Under the pieces are notes generated by a model, which was not told where the DNA came from, did no database searches, and saw nothing but the letters and a program-made list of their open reading frames with translations. A stretch of DNA of 64,000 nt from NCBI GenBank assembly GCA_905214465.1, contig CAJMMD010000004.1:50342-114341 (forward strand). The letters run 5' to 3'. The position numbers were made by a program, and so were the translations under genes. The stretch comes from an uncultured bacterium. Its GTDB lineage: Bacteria > Actinomycetota > Coriobacteriia > Coriobacteriales > Coriobacteriaceae. Positions 16,443 to 24,877 of the stretch are shown in pieces (the stretch's first letter is position 1; each line of letters begins with the position of its first letter).

Positions 16443-17147
16443 TTAGCGAACGGCTCGCTGCGATTTACGCCACAGCAGATACGAGTAGACGTAGACGGCT
16501 CCGACCGAACCAAACGCCAGCACCGCAATCACCGCGGCGACGACTTCACTCGAAAGCACGCTACCCGCCACGCCCATCACAATCAAACCAACACCCAGCA
16601 CCATAAAGCAAGCACCGCCAAAGCGCTGTGTGCGGCGCCAGTTCTCGGGATCGGCAAGCGCCCAGGGCGTCTTGATACCGAGCGTATAGTTCTGCTTCAC
16701 ACGCGGCAAGTAGTTGCCTACGCCGATGAACAGCAAACCGATGGCACCGGAAATCAGCACGTTGACCGAACCGACCGCCGGCACCACGCCCCAGACCGTA
16801 AGCTCACCCAACCAGCTTATGGCACACATGAACAAGGTGAAGGCGATTACGAAGCCCTGATAGAACTTGCCCGAGGTTCGATATGCCTCACCTTTGGGGT
16901 CAATGCGTGGCACCACGTAGAACATTGCAAGAAGTGCCAGAGGCAGCACGCCGAGCGCGGAGGCCATCCAGCTAGGGCCCCAACCGTCGACGGCGCCGTT
17001 CGCTCCCCAGTGCGTGGGAATCTGTGCAGGCAAGCTCGGCATCACCATAAGGTGCGCCGCGACATTAATAGCGCAGACCACAACAAGCATGGCCCATACA
17101 CGCGGCGATACCCCCGTGGCGTGAATGCCCTTGTTTTCGTTATTCAT
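16443..17147 (-). CDS. SdpI-family membrane protein
   Basis: This 234-residue protein has six or seven hydrophobic segments. An N-terminal DUF1648-like region (MPSLPAQIPTHWGANGAVDG, about 30-49) precedes an SdpI-like core (LPRVKQNYTLGIKTPWAL). In Bacillus, SdpI protects cells from the SdpC killing peptide and sequesters the ArsR-type repressor SdpR. The gene overlaps the end of the ArsR gene, as sdpRI does; ATG 17147 is chosen for spacing from AAGG. No sdpC-like toxin gene is nearby, so immunity to foreign peptides or another envelope role is possible. Confidence 0.85.
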   Translation of the reverse strand: MNNENKGIHATGVSPRVWAMLVVVCAINVAAHLMVMPSLPAQIPTHWGANGAVDGWGPSWMASALGVLPLALLAMFYVVPRIDPKGEAYRTSGKFYQGFVIAFTLFMCAISWLGELTVWGVVPAVGSVNVLISGAIGLLFIGVGNYLPRVKQNYTLGIKTPWALADPENWRRTQRFGGACFMVLGVGLIVMGVAGSVLSSEVVAAVIAVLAFGSVGAVYVYSYLLWRKSQRAVR

Positions 17148-17418
17148 CCTCATCACCTTCAGTGTCTGTAAAGCCCATAAACCAGCCAATCAAGTCCTGC
17201 ATGACGGTGGTGTTTAAGCTGTAAACGATGTTTTGGCCATGGCGCTCGTCGGTCACCAACCCGGCGTTTTTGAGCGTCGCCAAATGATGGCTGAGCGACG
17301 GCTTGCTAATGTCAAAATGCTCGGCAAGCTCCCCGGCCGTGCAATTGCCCTCGCGCAGTAGCTCCAAAATGCGTCGCCGTGTAGGATCGGCAAGCGCCTT
17401 AAAACCCTCTCCCGGCAT
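17140..17418 (-). CDS. ArsR-family repressor, SdpR-like
   Basis: This 92-residue winged-helix protein (FKALADPTRRRILELLREG, then FDISKPSLSHHLATLKNAGL) is a standard ArsR repressor. The metal-binding Cys motif ELCVCDL is absent, as in SdpR. The ATG at 17418 has GAGGAGG ideally placed. It overlaps and precedes the sdpI-like gene, so the pair probably autoregulates; a dyad covers its promoter. Confidence 0.92.
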   Translation of the reverse strand: MPGEGFKALADPTRRRILELLREGNCTAGELAEHFDISKPSLSHHLATLKNAGLVTDERHGQNIVYSLNTTVMQDLIGWFMGFTDTEGDEDE

Positions 17419-17452
17419 AGAACCTCCTCTCACTATCTCTCACGACGCGCAC

Positions 17453-17482
17453 ACTATACTCGATATTTAGATGTTTGTCTAA
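17453..17482 (-). promoter_or_regulatory. Promoter and ArsR-type operator of the sdpRI-like pair
   Basis: On the minus strand TTAGAC and TATAGT are spaced by 18 bases (17477-17482, 17453-17458). The dyad TTAGA-N6-TCTAA (17467-17482) overlaps the -35 box, and another TCTAA lies just upstream. This is the expected layout for autorepression. Confidence 0.6.
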
Positions 17483-17500
17483 CTGTCTAATCTTGTACTC

Positions 17501-17538
17501 AAAAAAAAATAGCCGCCCCCGCGTAATGCGAAGACGGC
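17501..17538 (-). terminator. Orphan minus-strand terminator, possible small-RNA 3' end
   Basis: GCCGTCTTCGC pairs with GCGGGGGCGGC (three G-U pairs), followed by TA and nine T on the minus strand. No minus-strand gene lies upstream: tcdA (17720) reads the other way. The stretch 17539-17719 would therefore be transcribed leftwards as a short RNA. Within it CCCG-N6-CGGG (17577-17590) is a small hairpin. Confidence 0.75.
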
Positions 17539-17719
17539 CACTTCTCACGCCATAAACGTGTTTCGGAGTTGGCTAACCCGCGGCAACGGGTGCCATCTGC
17601 TTCATCTTATGCGAATCACTGCCCCATTTCAACAAGCCCCTAGGGCTCAAATGGAATCGCGATAATACCTATAATGACGATAGCTAAAACACAATTCGCT
17701 TCCCCATCGGAGGATGTCT

Positions 17720-18517
17720 ATGACCGAAACCACAGCCGCAACTCCCAACGAGACACGCGACACCAAGCTCGAGATCATCATGGGCCGCGAGGCACTCGAT
17801 AAGCTCGCTGATGCTACGGTGCTGGTGCTCGGCTGCGGAGGCGTGGGCTCCAACTGCTGCGAGGCACTCGCCCGCGGCGGCATCGGGCATTTTGTAATTC
17901 TGGACAAGGACATCATCGCGCCCAGCAATATCAATCGCCAGGCTATCGCCTTTCACAGCACCATCGGCAAGCGCAAGGTCGATGTTATGCAAGCCATGAT
18001 CCACGACATCAATCCAGCCGCCACCGTCATCAAGCGCACCGAATACCTGTTGAGCGACAATATCGACGAATTTTTCGCACGCGTTTTGGAGCAAACGAAC
18101 GGCAAGCTCGACTACGTCGTCGACGCCATCGACACCATCTCGGCCAAGCTCACCATTGCCAAATATGCTCAAGACCACGACATTCGTTTGGTTAGCTCTA
18201 TGGGCGGGGCCAACAAGCTCCATCCCGAGTGCCTCCGCTTTGCCGACATTTTTGACACCGTGCGCGACCCTATGAGCCGCATCATGCGCAAAGAATGTAA
18301 GAAGCGCGGAATCAAGAGCCTACATGTACTGTTTAGCTGCGAGGAATCGGTTAAGACACAGCCCCGCGACCCTTCCAACATCCACGAGCGTACCGAACTG
18401 GGAACCGCGAGCTTTATGCCGCCCATCATGGGTCAGATGATCGCCGGCGAGGTAATCCGCCAGATCAGCGGACGCGGCACCGAGCGCGTGCGCTCCGACG
18501 GCCAGCGCTTGGACTAG
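17720..18517 (+). CDS. tcdA: tRNA threonylcarbamoyladenosine dehydratase
   Basis: This 265-residue E1-like ATP-dependent enzyme cyclises t6A37 to ct6A in tRNAs reading ANN codons. The nucleotide-binding GCGGVGSN is at about 38-45, with the Asp of VILDKD downstream and the conserved SMGGANKLHPE and FSCEESVK segments. The length is typical of TcdA. The ATG at 17720 is 6 bases from GGAGG; the ATG at 17714 abuts it. It is followed 13 bases later by tatD. Confidence 0.93.
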   Translation: MTETTAATPNETRDTKLEIIMGREALDKLADATVLVLGCGGVGSNCCEALARGGIGHFVILDKDIIAPSNINRQAIAFHSTIGKRKVDVMQAMIHDINPAATVIKRTEYLLSDNIDEFFARVLEQTNGKLDYVVDAIDTISAKLTIAKYAQDHDIRLVSSMGGANKLHPECLRFADIFDTVRDPMSRIMRKECKKRGIKSLHVLFSCEESVKTQPRDPSNIHERTELGTASFMPPIMGQMIAGEVIRQISGRGTERVRSDGQRLD

Positions 18518-18530
18518 CAGGGATGCCGCG

Positions 18531-19313
18531 ATGGAGCCGCAGTTGTTTGATGCACACTGTCATCTTGATTTGATGGCCTGCCCGGATACCGTTGCCGATG
18601 AGACGACGGCACTGGGCCTGGGTCTATTTGACTGCGGCGTCGACCCACGCGACTTCGCGGCAGCAAAAACACGCGCCAGTCACCACCCGAACATCATCGC
18701 GGGCGCAGGGCTCCATCCCTGGTGGCTCGCCGAAGGTCGATGCAGCGCTCCCGAAATCGACCTGCTTTGCGAAGTCGCTGCACAAGAGCGTTTTATCGGC
18801 GAGATCGGGCTCGACTTTTCAGCGCGCTTTGCTGGAAGCGAGCCGTTACAAATACAGGCACTTGATCGGCTCTGCGATACGCTCGCGCAGCATCCTCTTG
18901 CCGGACGCGTGATATCAATTCACGCCGTTCGTTCGGCAGGAACCGTGCTGGACGTCCTCGAGTCGCACGGACTACTCATCCCAAATCCCGACTCCCCCTT
19001 TATCATCTTCCACTGGTTTAGCGGCACCTCGGACGAACTCGTCCGCGCGCGCGATGCAGGCTGCTATTTTTCCGTCAGCGAGCGCATGCTCGCCACCAAA
19101 CGTGGGCGCGAATACGCCCGACAGATTCCACTCGACCGTCTACTACTCGAGACCGATGCGCCGGCAGAGCCAGACGCAGAAACAAGTGCGCAGTCGCTCA
19201 TCAGATCGCTCACAAGGACCTCGATGCGCATCGCCTCGCTCAAAAACTGTGACGCAAAGCGCATCGAGTCGGCAGTTTTAGCAAATGCGCACTCTGTTTT
19301 TGACCTTCGCTAA
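18531..19313 (+). CDS. TatD-family metal-dependent hydrolase
   Basis: This 260-residue TIM-barrel protein has the metal ligands DAHCHLD (5-11), the Glu in FIGEIGLDF (about 84-92), two His in SIHAVRS and IIFHWFSG, and the final Asp in LLETDAPAEPD. It is a TatD-type nuclease or hydrolase probably acting in nucleic-acid repair or turnover. The ATG at 18531 follows AGGGA, 13 bases after tcdA, suggesting co-transcription. It is only moderately like typical TatD, so the substrate is open. Confidence 0.88.
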   Translation: MEPQLFDAHCHLDLMACPDTVADETTALGLGLFDCGVDPRDFAAAKTRASHHPNIIAGAGLHPWWLAEGRCSAPEIDLLCEVAAQERFIGEIGLDFSARFAGSEPLQIQALDRLCDTLAQHPLAGRVISIHAVRSAGTVLDVLESHGLLIPNPDSPFIIFHWFSGTSDELVRARDAGCYFSVSERMLATKRGREYARQIPLDRLLLETDAPAEPDAETSAQSLIRSLTRTSMRIASLKNCDAKRIESAVLANAHSVFDLR

Positions 19314-19391
19314 CCCATGTGGCAAAAATGCCAAGGGACATGCGAATCGTACAACGCAGTCCCTATTGATAGGCAGTGCAATTCGGCAGCA

Positions 19392-20909
19392 TTACACCAA
19401 TTCGTGCATGAGATCACGGTTGCGCGCATACAATTCGTCAAAGATATGACGGCGCGACGCATATAGCTCGTGGGCAGTCATATCGGGCACGATTGTTTGC
19501 GCAACGCCAAGGACTCGGGCGAGTTCATCCCATGATGCATAGGCGCCACCTGCGAGAGCTGCCATGATGGCATCACCGAAGCATGCGCCCACCGTAACCT
19601 TGGCAACCGAGACCTCGCGCCCGCATACGTCGGCGATAGCTTGCATCCAAACTGGATTCTTGGTTCCACCTCCGACAAGCATAATGCGCCCAATTGGCAG
19701 TCCATGCTCTCGCTCGATAATGTCGACATGGGATGCAACGGTATACGCGACGCCTTCCAAGGCGGCGCGAACCATATGGGCTCGCGTATGCCTTCCGGTC
19801 AGGCCAAAGAAGACGCCACGTGCCTCGGGATCGTTGAGCGGAGTACGCTCCCCCGCAAAGTACGGCAGGCACAGGAGCCCATCGGCACCCGGCGCCACAT
19901 CGGCGGCATCATGCGCCATGACCGAATATGCATCGGGGCCACCGTGGCCCTCGGCCTCCACGGCGTCGCGATACAGCTCTTGGCGCAGCCACGATGTGAG
20001 TGCACCCGCCGTATTGGTCCCCGCGCAGATCCCGTAAGTTCCGGGAATGATAAACGTCCCTGGCCACAGGCGGGCATCATCGACCATATGATCAGCTAGG
20101 TAGATGAAATACGCCGTGCTCCCCAACTGAACCATCATATCGCCGGGACGAAATACACCCGTCGAAATGGCCTCGGCACCAGAGTCGCCCGTTCCCACTA
20201 AGACAGGTGTCCCTGCCGCGAGCCCTGTCGCCTCAGCCGCGCGCTGCGTAATCGCCCCGGCAATATCGGTAGCCGGCATTACCTCCGCCATCTGGTCAGG
20301 CCGGCAGAAACGAGCACATTCCCGAGCATCAACCCTCCAAGTGTAGCGGTCGTATAGGGGAAGAAAATCCTCCGCCAAGTAACGGTCCACCGTAAAACGC
20401 CCCGTCAACTTTGCGCATAGAAACGATGATGCCGTCAGGAACTTCGCGGCACGTTCGTGCACCTCGGGCATATTCTCCTTAAACCATAAGATCTTAGGAG
20501 CAATATCTGATGAGCAGGGATCGTGCCCGAAAAGTTCGCGTGCGCGACCTGACCCATATTCGGAAAGGAGCTCGTCAATCTGCGGCTTCGAACGTGCATC
20601 GACTCCATACAAAATCGCGGGCGCCAGCGCGTTGCACTCGGTATCGACCGGCACACAGTCGCAACCCAATGCGGAAAGGCCCACGCATCCGATCTGCGCC
20701 GCGTTAACCCCCGATCGCATCACCAGCTCGCGCGACAAGCGGCAAAAATCGCCCCACCAAACTGCCTCAGCATCATGCTGGTACCATCCATCACACGGGT
20801 TGTCCGTCTCATGTCCACAAGAGGCTTGGCAAACGATGTTGCATCGATCATCGATTAAAACGCCTTTAGAGGCGCTTGTCCCAATATCAATACCCAGATA
20901 GAGCGCCAT
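19392..20909 (-). CDS. FGGY-family carbohydrate kinase
   Basis: This 505-residue two-domain sugar kinase begins with the phosphate-binding GIDIGTSASKG, has the second motif GTGDSGAEA in the middle and LVGGGTKNPVWMQ before the adenosine region. The pattern resembles xylulokinase and related kinases; the substrate cannot be read from sequence. It is the last gene of the frl-type operon, starting 6 bases after the BtpA gene stops. It probably phosphorylates a sugar released from or accompanying the fructosamine substrates. Confidence 0.88.
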   Translation of the reverse strand: MALYLGIDIGTSASKGVLIDDRCNIVCQASCGHETDNPCDGWYQHDAEAVWWGDFCRLSRELVMRSGVNAAQIGCVGLSALGCDCVPVDTECNALAPAILYGVDARSKPQIDELLSEYGSGRARELFGHDPCSSDIAPKILWFKENMPEVHERAAKFLTASSFLCAKLTGRFTVDRYLAEDFLPLYDRYTWRVDARECARFCRPDQMAEVMPATDIAGAITQRAAEATGLAAGTPVLVGTGDSGAEAISTGVFRPGDMMVQLGSTAYFIYLADHMVDDARLWPGTFIIPGTYGICAGTNTAGALTSWLRQELYRDAVEAEGHGGPDAYSVMAHDAADVAPGADGLLCLPYFAGERTPLNDPEARGVFFGLTGRHTRAHMVRAALEGVAYTVASHVDIIEREHGLPIGRIMLVGGGTKNPVWMQAIADVCGREVSVAKVTVGACFGDAIMAALAGGAYASWDELARVLGVAQTIVPDMTAHELYASRRHIFDELYARNRDLMHELV

Positions 20910-20915
20910 AGGTGC

Positions 20916-21725
20916 CTACTCCCCTCGCGCCGTACGAGCGGCAGCCATAAAACGAACCACTCGCTCAACATCAATCGGGGCATCCAGCTTTCCGTCGCGC
21001 TTTAAGCACGTGCCGACAAACGCGCCATCGTAGTGAGCAAATACGTCAGCCACGGTATTTTCGCGACAACCGGTGCCACATACCACGGGCACTTCGCCAA
21101 CACGCTCGCGGACCTCGTCGGCAAGCTCGCCCGAAGCGCCACGACCGGCAGCCGAACCGCCGATGACCATCGCATCCGGTAGGCAATTAAAGAGAAGTGA
21201 ATCGGCAATGTCCGCGGTCGTGCGGTCGTTGAGATAAACCTCGCCCTCGCTCGTGATGAAGTGAAAAAGCTTGAGGTCGTCCAAGCGCAGCGCCGCCTTG
21301 CGACGCATGGTGTGAGCGAAATCTCGGTTAATCAGCCCGAGATCACCGGCCCAGGCACCGCAAAAATTGCAGCGCGTGAACTGCGCGTCGACGGCAGCGC
21401 ACAGCTCGATTGTGGCATCACCATCGTAAATTGCCTCAGCTCCCCAAGGAGTCGACAGATCATGGGACAGAGCCCCGATTACATAGCCCATCGATGCAAG
21501 GGTTGAGGGAGAAACATGCTGCTCATAGGGCATCGAGAGCTCATTGGTAATCAAAATGCCATCGACACCGCCCTGCTGCAACGCCTCGAGATCGCGCTTG
21601 GCGGCTTCCACGACCTGCGATACGCTTCCGCCCGGGTAATACAGCGGATCGCCCGGCAGAGGGCGCAGGTGCAGCATTCCGATAACCGGCTTTTCGTTCT
21701 TGAACATCGAAGTTAGAAACGACAT
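20916..21725 (-). CDS. BtpA/SgcQ-family TIM-barrel protein
   Basis: This 269-residue protein matches BtpA/SgcQ (KPVIGMLHLRPLPGDPLYYP, then GVDGILITNE). The family folds as a TIM barrel. SgcQ sits in a sugar operon of E. coli, while BtpA affects photosystem I in cyanobacteria; the chemistry is unknown. The ATG at 21725 follows AAGGAGC. It lies between YjbQ and the FGGY kinase in one operon, which suggests a role in sugar breakdown. Confidence 0.88.
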   Translation of the reverse strand: MSFLTSMFKNEKPVIGMLHLRPLPGDPLYYPGGSVSQVVEAAKRDLEALQQGGVDGILITNELSMPYEQHVSPSTLASMGYVIGALSHDLSTPWGAEAIYDGDATIELCAAVDAQFTRCNFCGAWAGDLGLINRDFAHTMRRKAALRLDDLKLFHFITSEGEVYLNDRTTADIADSLLFNCLPDAMVIGGSAAGRGASGELADEVRERVGEVPVVCGTGCRENTVADVFAHYDGAFVGTCLKRDGKLDAPIDVERVVRFMAAARTARGE

Positions 21726-21758
21726 AACGTGCTCCTTCATAGGGTTATTGCAGGGACG

Positions 21759-22187
21759 TTACTCCCCCAGCACCTCGACGTACACTTTTCGCTTCTGCGG
21801 ACCGTCAAACTCCGCAAGATAGATGTTCTGGGCACTTCCGCACACGATGTGGCCATCTTGGACGGGAAAGAAGCAACTGTTTCCACAAATCATGCTCTTG
21901 ATATGCCCACAGGAGTTGTTACCGGTGGCTCCGTAGCTCGGCAGGAAGTGTGCATGCGCATAGGGGGCATCGAGTGGGGCGATGCGATCAAGCGTCTCCA
22001 TAAGATCCGTCTCCACGCAGGGCAGCCCCTCGTTTACCACGATTCCGCAGGTCGTATGCGACAAAATAATCGCCGCCAAGCCATTGGTCACCGAGCTGCG
22101 TTCGATGGCAGCGTGCACGTCCTCGGTAATATCGATGAACTGGTCCGGAGCAGTCGATAGATAGCTCAATGTCTCGAGCGTCACCAT
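21759..22187 (-). CDS. YjbQ/UPF0047 family protein
   Basis: This 142-residue protein matches UPF0047: IDITEDVHAAIERSSV, then SHTTCGIVVNEG and GNSCGHIKSMICGNS. The family has a conserved Cys/His/Glu site and some members have weak thiamine-phosphate synthase activity, but the true role is unknown. An in-frame GTG at 22193 would overlap the preceding stop; the ATG is preferred for family fit. In this operon it could act on a phosphorylated sugar or amine intermediate. Confidence 0.88.
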   Translation of the reverse strand: MVTLETLSYLSTAPDQFIDITEDVHAAIERSSVTNGLAAIILSHTTCGIVVNEGLPCVETDLMETLDRIAPLDAPYAHAHFLPSYGATGNNSCGHIKSMICGNSCFFPVQDGHIVCGSAQNIYLAEFDGPQKRKVYVEVLGE

Positions 22188-22189
22188 GT

Positions 22190-23050
22190 TCACTCATCCC
22201 CTTCAAGAAAACGCAGGGCATTGCCCCAGTAGAGCCTTTCTCGCGCATCATCGCGCATGGGCACGGTATCGAGCGCCCGCTTGAGTTTGAATGCACGGAA
22301 GCGCGGCGTATTGCTGGCGAACATCACTTGGTGCGATAGCGCGCGCTCATACCACAGCGGCCCCATATCGACCGTGAAAAGACGCTGCATCATCTCCTCG
22401 GGCGAATCGATGTAAGTGATAGAGGTGTCCACGTAGCAGTTGGGATACTTGAGCAGCATCGCCACGGTCTCGCGCACCCAGGGCCAGCCAAAATGGGTCA
22501 AACTAAAACGCACATTTGGATGCGTTGCGATTGTGTGCTCAAATGCAAGCGGGTTACTGCGCGAGAGCTCTGCGCCCGGCTCCCAAGACATACCGGCATG
22601 GAAAACCACCGGCTTGTTATAGCGCTCGCACAGTTCGTAAAGCGGCTCGGCCACAGCATCATCGGGGGCAAAACCCTGCTTTGCAGGATGCAGGCAAAGC
22701 CCCTTTGCCCCCAACTCGGTAAAGGCGCGCTCCAATTCGTCTGCGGCACCGCTCACCTGCGGGTCTACGCTCGCAAATCCCCACAGACGATCGGGATGTG
22801 CGGCAACCAGCATGGCAATCTGGTCATTGGTGCCAAAGTGCCCTCCGCATGCCGTGGTTACATCGAGCGGCATGAGCACGCTCTTCTGCACATCGCAGAC
22901 GTCCATCTCGACTTGAAGCTCATCCCAATCCATGGGGCCCATATGCCCCATACCAAATTCTCGTGACCAAAAACCGAATCCATCAGGCTCATCACCCGGC
23001 GTACAGATCTCGCCGTAGAGCATAGGATGGACCAACATGTCGATAACCAT
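22190..23050 (-). CDS. Amidohydrolase-2 family (PF04909) metal-dependent hydrolase
   Basis: This 286-residue TIM-barrel protein has GLCLHPA, VVFHAGMSWEPGAE and SLTHFGWPWVRE, typical of amidohydrolase-2 decarboxylases and lactonases. The first His motif is altered: MLVHP replaces the usual D-x-H-x-H, so metal binding may differ. The ATG at 23050 follows AAAGGAG. Its place between the FrlD-like kinase and YjbQ suggests processing of a side product of Amadori-compound breakdown. Confidence 0.82.
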   Translation of the reverse strand: MVIDMLVHPMLYGEICTPGDEPDGFGFWSREFGMGHMGPMDWDELQVEMDVCDVQKSVLMPLDVTTACGGHFGTNDQIAMLVAAHPDRLWGFASVDPQVSGAADELERAFTELGAKGLCLHPAKQGFAPDDAVAEPLYELCERYNKPVVFHAGMSWEPGAELSRSNPLAFEHTIATHPNVRFSLTHFGWPWVRETVAMLLKYPNCYVDTSITYIDSPEEMMQRLFTVDMGPLWYERALSHQVMFASNTPRFRAFKLKRALDTVPMRDDARERLYWGNALRFLEGDE

Positions 23051-23077
23051 TTCGTACTCCTTTCCAGGCATTTGACC

Positions 23078-23878
23078 CTAGTACGGCTCAAACGAACCAA
23101 TCACTCGGGACGACAGCTCAGCGCCCGCCTTCATACACGCCGGAATATCAAGGCCATCGATCACGCCCTTGGTAAACCCGGCGATATACGAGTCGCCGGC
23201 ACCCACGGTATTAACGACCTTCTCCGCCGGCACGATCCCGCACTCATAGAAGCGCTCACCGTCATAGGCAATGCTTCCCTTCTCGCCAAGCGTGGCAACC
23301 GCAACGCGCGGCCCCAATTCCTGCGCGTGACGTACCCAGTCCCGCAGCTCCGGAGTGTCATCTTCAAACGACATAAATGCGTAGTCAACGTAGGGAAAAT
23401 GATTCTCGCAGGCATATTCGGGATCCTGGCTGAACACCGAGAAGTCCATAACCACCGTCTTGCCCGCATCATGCCACTCGGGCAGGAGGTCCAAACAATT
23501 GCCAAACAGGTCGGTATGAATGATGTCATGCTCTAGGATAAACGCCCGGTCATCTTCATTCGGACGATATGTCTCCATTACGCCATCGATTGCCTCGAGA
23601 TGCACGCGATCGACGCCGTCTTTCAATGTCATGAGCATCACCGAGGTGTCGCCATCCTCCACCCGCAGATGAGAGATATCAAACCCCTCGGCGGCCAGCG
23701 CCTCTCTCATCTTGTCTCCGTACTCGTCCTTGCCGACAACCGACACGGCGGATACCGAAACGCCCATTCGTGCAAGATGGATACCCCAGTCAATGCCATT
23801 ACCAGTCGGATAGAACACGCCGATGTTTTGATAGACGTCCGCACAGCAAAAACCAGCCGCACACGCTTTAATACCCAT
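23078..23878 (-). CDS. PfkB-family kinase, second FrlD-like fructosamine kinase
   Basis: This 266-residue ribokinase-fold protein has the sugar-binding YPTGNGIDWGIHLARMG (GGN altered to TGN) and the catalytic NTVGAGDSYIAG with the Asp base near the C-terminus. It resembles fructoselysine 6-kinase FrlD in length and layout but is clearly diverged from the neighbouring FrlD-like protein. It may act on a different Amadori product such as another fructosyl-amino acid. The ATG at 23878 follows GGAG and lies just after a terminator-like hairpin. Confidence 0.85.
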   Translation of the reverse strand: MGIKACAAGFCCADVYQNIGVFYPTGNGIDWGIHLARMGVSVSAVSVVGKDEYGDKMREALAAEGFDISHLRVEDGDTSVMLMTLKDGVDRVHLEAIDGVMETYRPNEDDRAFILEHDIIHTDLFGNCLDLLPEWHDAGKTVVMDFSVFSQDPEYACENHFPYVDYAFMSFEDDTPELRDWVRHAQELGPRVAVATLGEKGSIAYDGERFYECGIVPAEKVVNTVGAGDSYIAGFTKGVIDGLDIPACMKAGAELSSRVIGSFEPY

Positions 23879-23895
23879 GGTCTTCTCCAATGTTC

Positions 23896-23929
23896 AAAAG
23901 GGGACCCACCACATGGCGAGCCCCCTTTT
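23896..23929 (-). terminator. Internal terminator or attenuator in the frl-type operon
   Basis: On the minus strand AAAAGGGG and CCCCTTTT form the base of a hairpin with a G-U-containing upper stem. It lies between the two PfkB kinase genes, 17 bases before the next start. It probably lowers expression of the distal half of the operon. Confidence 0.65.
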
Positions 23930-23999
23930 CGCGTTTCGCTTATTGTTTTGCATCGGCTGTCCAAGGCCTCATAGCCAGACCGCCGTACGCTTTCTTAAG

Positions 24000-24863
24000 C
24001 TATTCGACGATTGGTGCTCCGTGGCCCCAAGAACCTTCCATGCCGCACACGGTCGAGGCAAACCCGGCAGCAAAGTCGAGCGCGCGCTCGATGGCCTCGG
24101 CGCCACCCTCACCACGCTTGGCGGAATCGAGATAGCACATCAAAAACGAGGTGAGGAACGAGTCGCCCGCCCCCATGGTGTCCTTCATGTCCGTTACCGG
24201 TTTAGCCAGCTGGCGGTAATAACGCTCGCCGTCGTAAGCGATGCAGCCCTCGGCGCCCGCCGTAGCCGACACAAAACGCGGACCCAGACCCTTCACCCAT
24301 GCCAGACGCTCGCGAATCTCGTCCTCACTCGCGGCATCCGCCGCACTAAAGAAAGCAAAATCGACATAGGGCGCAATCTGCTCGTAGTACTCGTCGGTGG
24401 AGTCGTCCGAAAAGTCAAAAGAGACCGTGACGCCCGCAGCCTTCAACTTGGGCAGCTCGCGCTCGGTGAAGCAATAGTTGCCCGAATGAACCACATCGAA
24501 CTGCTCCATGTACGAAAGGTCAAAGCGATCGAGAACATAGCGCGCATCGCCACGGATACCGCCCTCGTTGGAGCCGAGGAAGACACGGTCACCGTCAACG
24601 ACGGTCACGCGAGCCGCTCCGTTCTCGCCAATCATCTGCTCGCACTTGTCAAGCTCGATACCCTCATCCTCGAGGCTTGCAATGACATGCTCGGCAGCGG
24701 CGTCATTGCCAAAAATGCCCATGTATGCAGAGCGTGCGGCACCGCATTTCTTGGCATAAACGGCGAAGTTCACCGCATTGCCGCCGGGATACATGGTGTG
24801 GATATGCTCGTAGCGATCGACGACGTTGTCGCCAAATCCGAGCGCGTTAACGTTAAATGCCAT
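24000..24863 (-). CDS. frlD: Fructoselysine 6-kinase-like PfkB kinase
   Basis: This 287-residue kinase would phosphorylate fructoselysine at C6. YPGGNAVNFAVYAKKCG (about 25-41) matches the E. coli FrlD GGNAVN motif closely, and DTMGAGDSFLTSFL (about 229-242) is the ATP/catalytic motif. FDFSDDSTDEYYEQ also parallels FrlD. It starts 14 bases after frlB ends, so it is co-transcribed with the deglycase. The symbol is given by likeness to FrlD and its neighbours; a relative acting on glucoselysine cannot be excluded. Confidence 0.88.
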   Translation of the reverse strand: MAFNVNALGFGDNVVDRYEHIHTMYPGGNAVNFAVYAKKCGAARSAYMGIFGNDAAAEHVIASLEDEGIELDKCEQMIGENGAARVTVVDGDRVFLGSNEGGIRGDARYVLDRFDLSYMEQFDVVHSGNYCFTERELPKLKAAGVTVSFDFSDDSTDEYYEQIAPYVDFAFFSAADAASEDEIRERLAWVKGLGPRFVSATAGAEGCIAYDGERYYRQLAKPVTDMKDTMGAGDSFLTSFLMCYLDSAKRGEGGAEAIERALDFAAGFASTVCGMEGSWGHGAPIVE

Positions 24864-24877
24864 GGCCTTTGCCCCTT

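Noticed and set aside
19314..19391. REP-like GGCAAAAATGCC and AGGGACATGC motif
   Set aside because: Too short and too different from the GGGRACAGGTT family to include as another copy.
23707..24135. Small plus-strand frames between the two kinase genes
   Set aside because: They cross the hairpin and overlap strong minus-strand genes.
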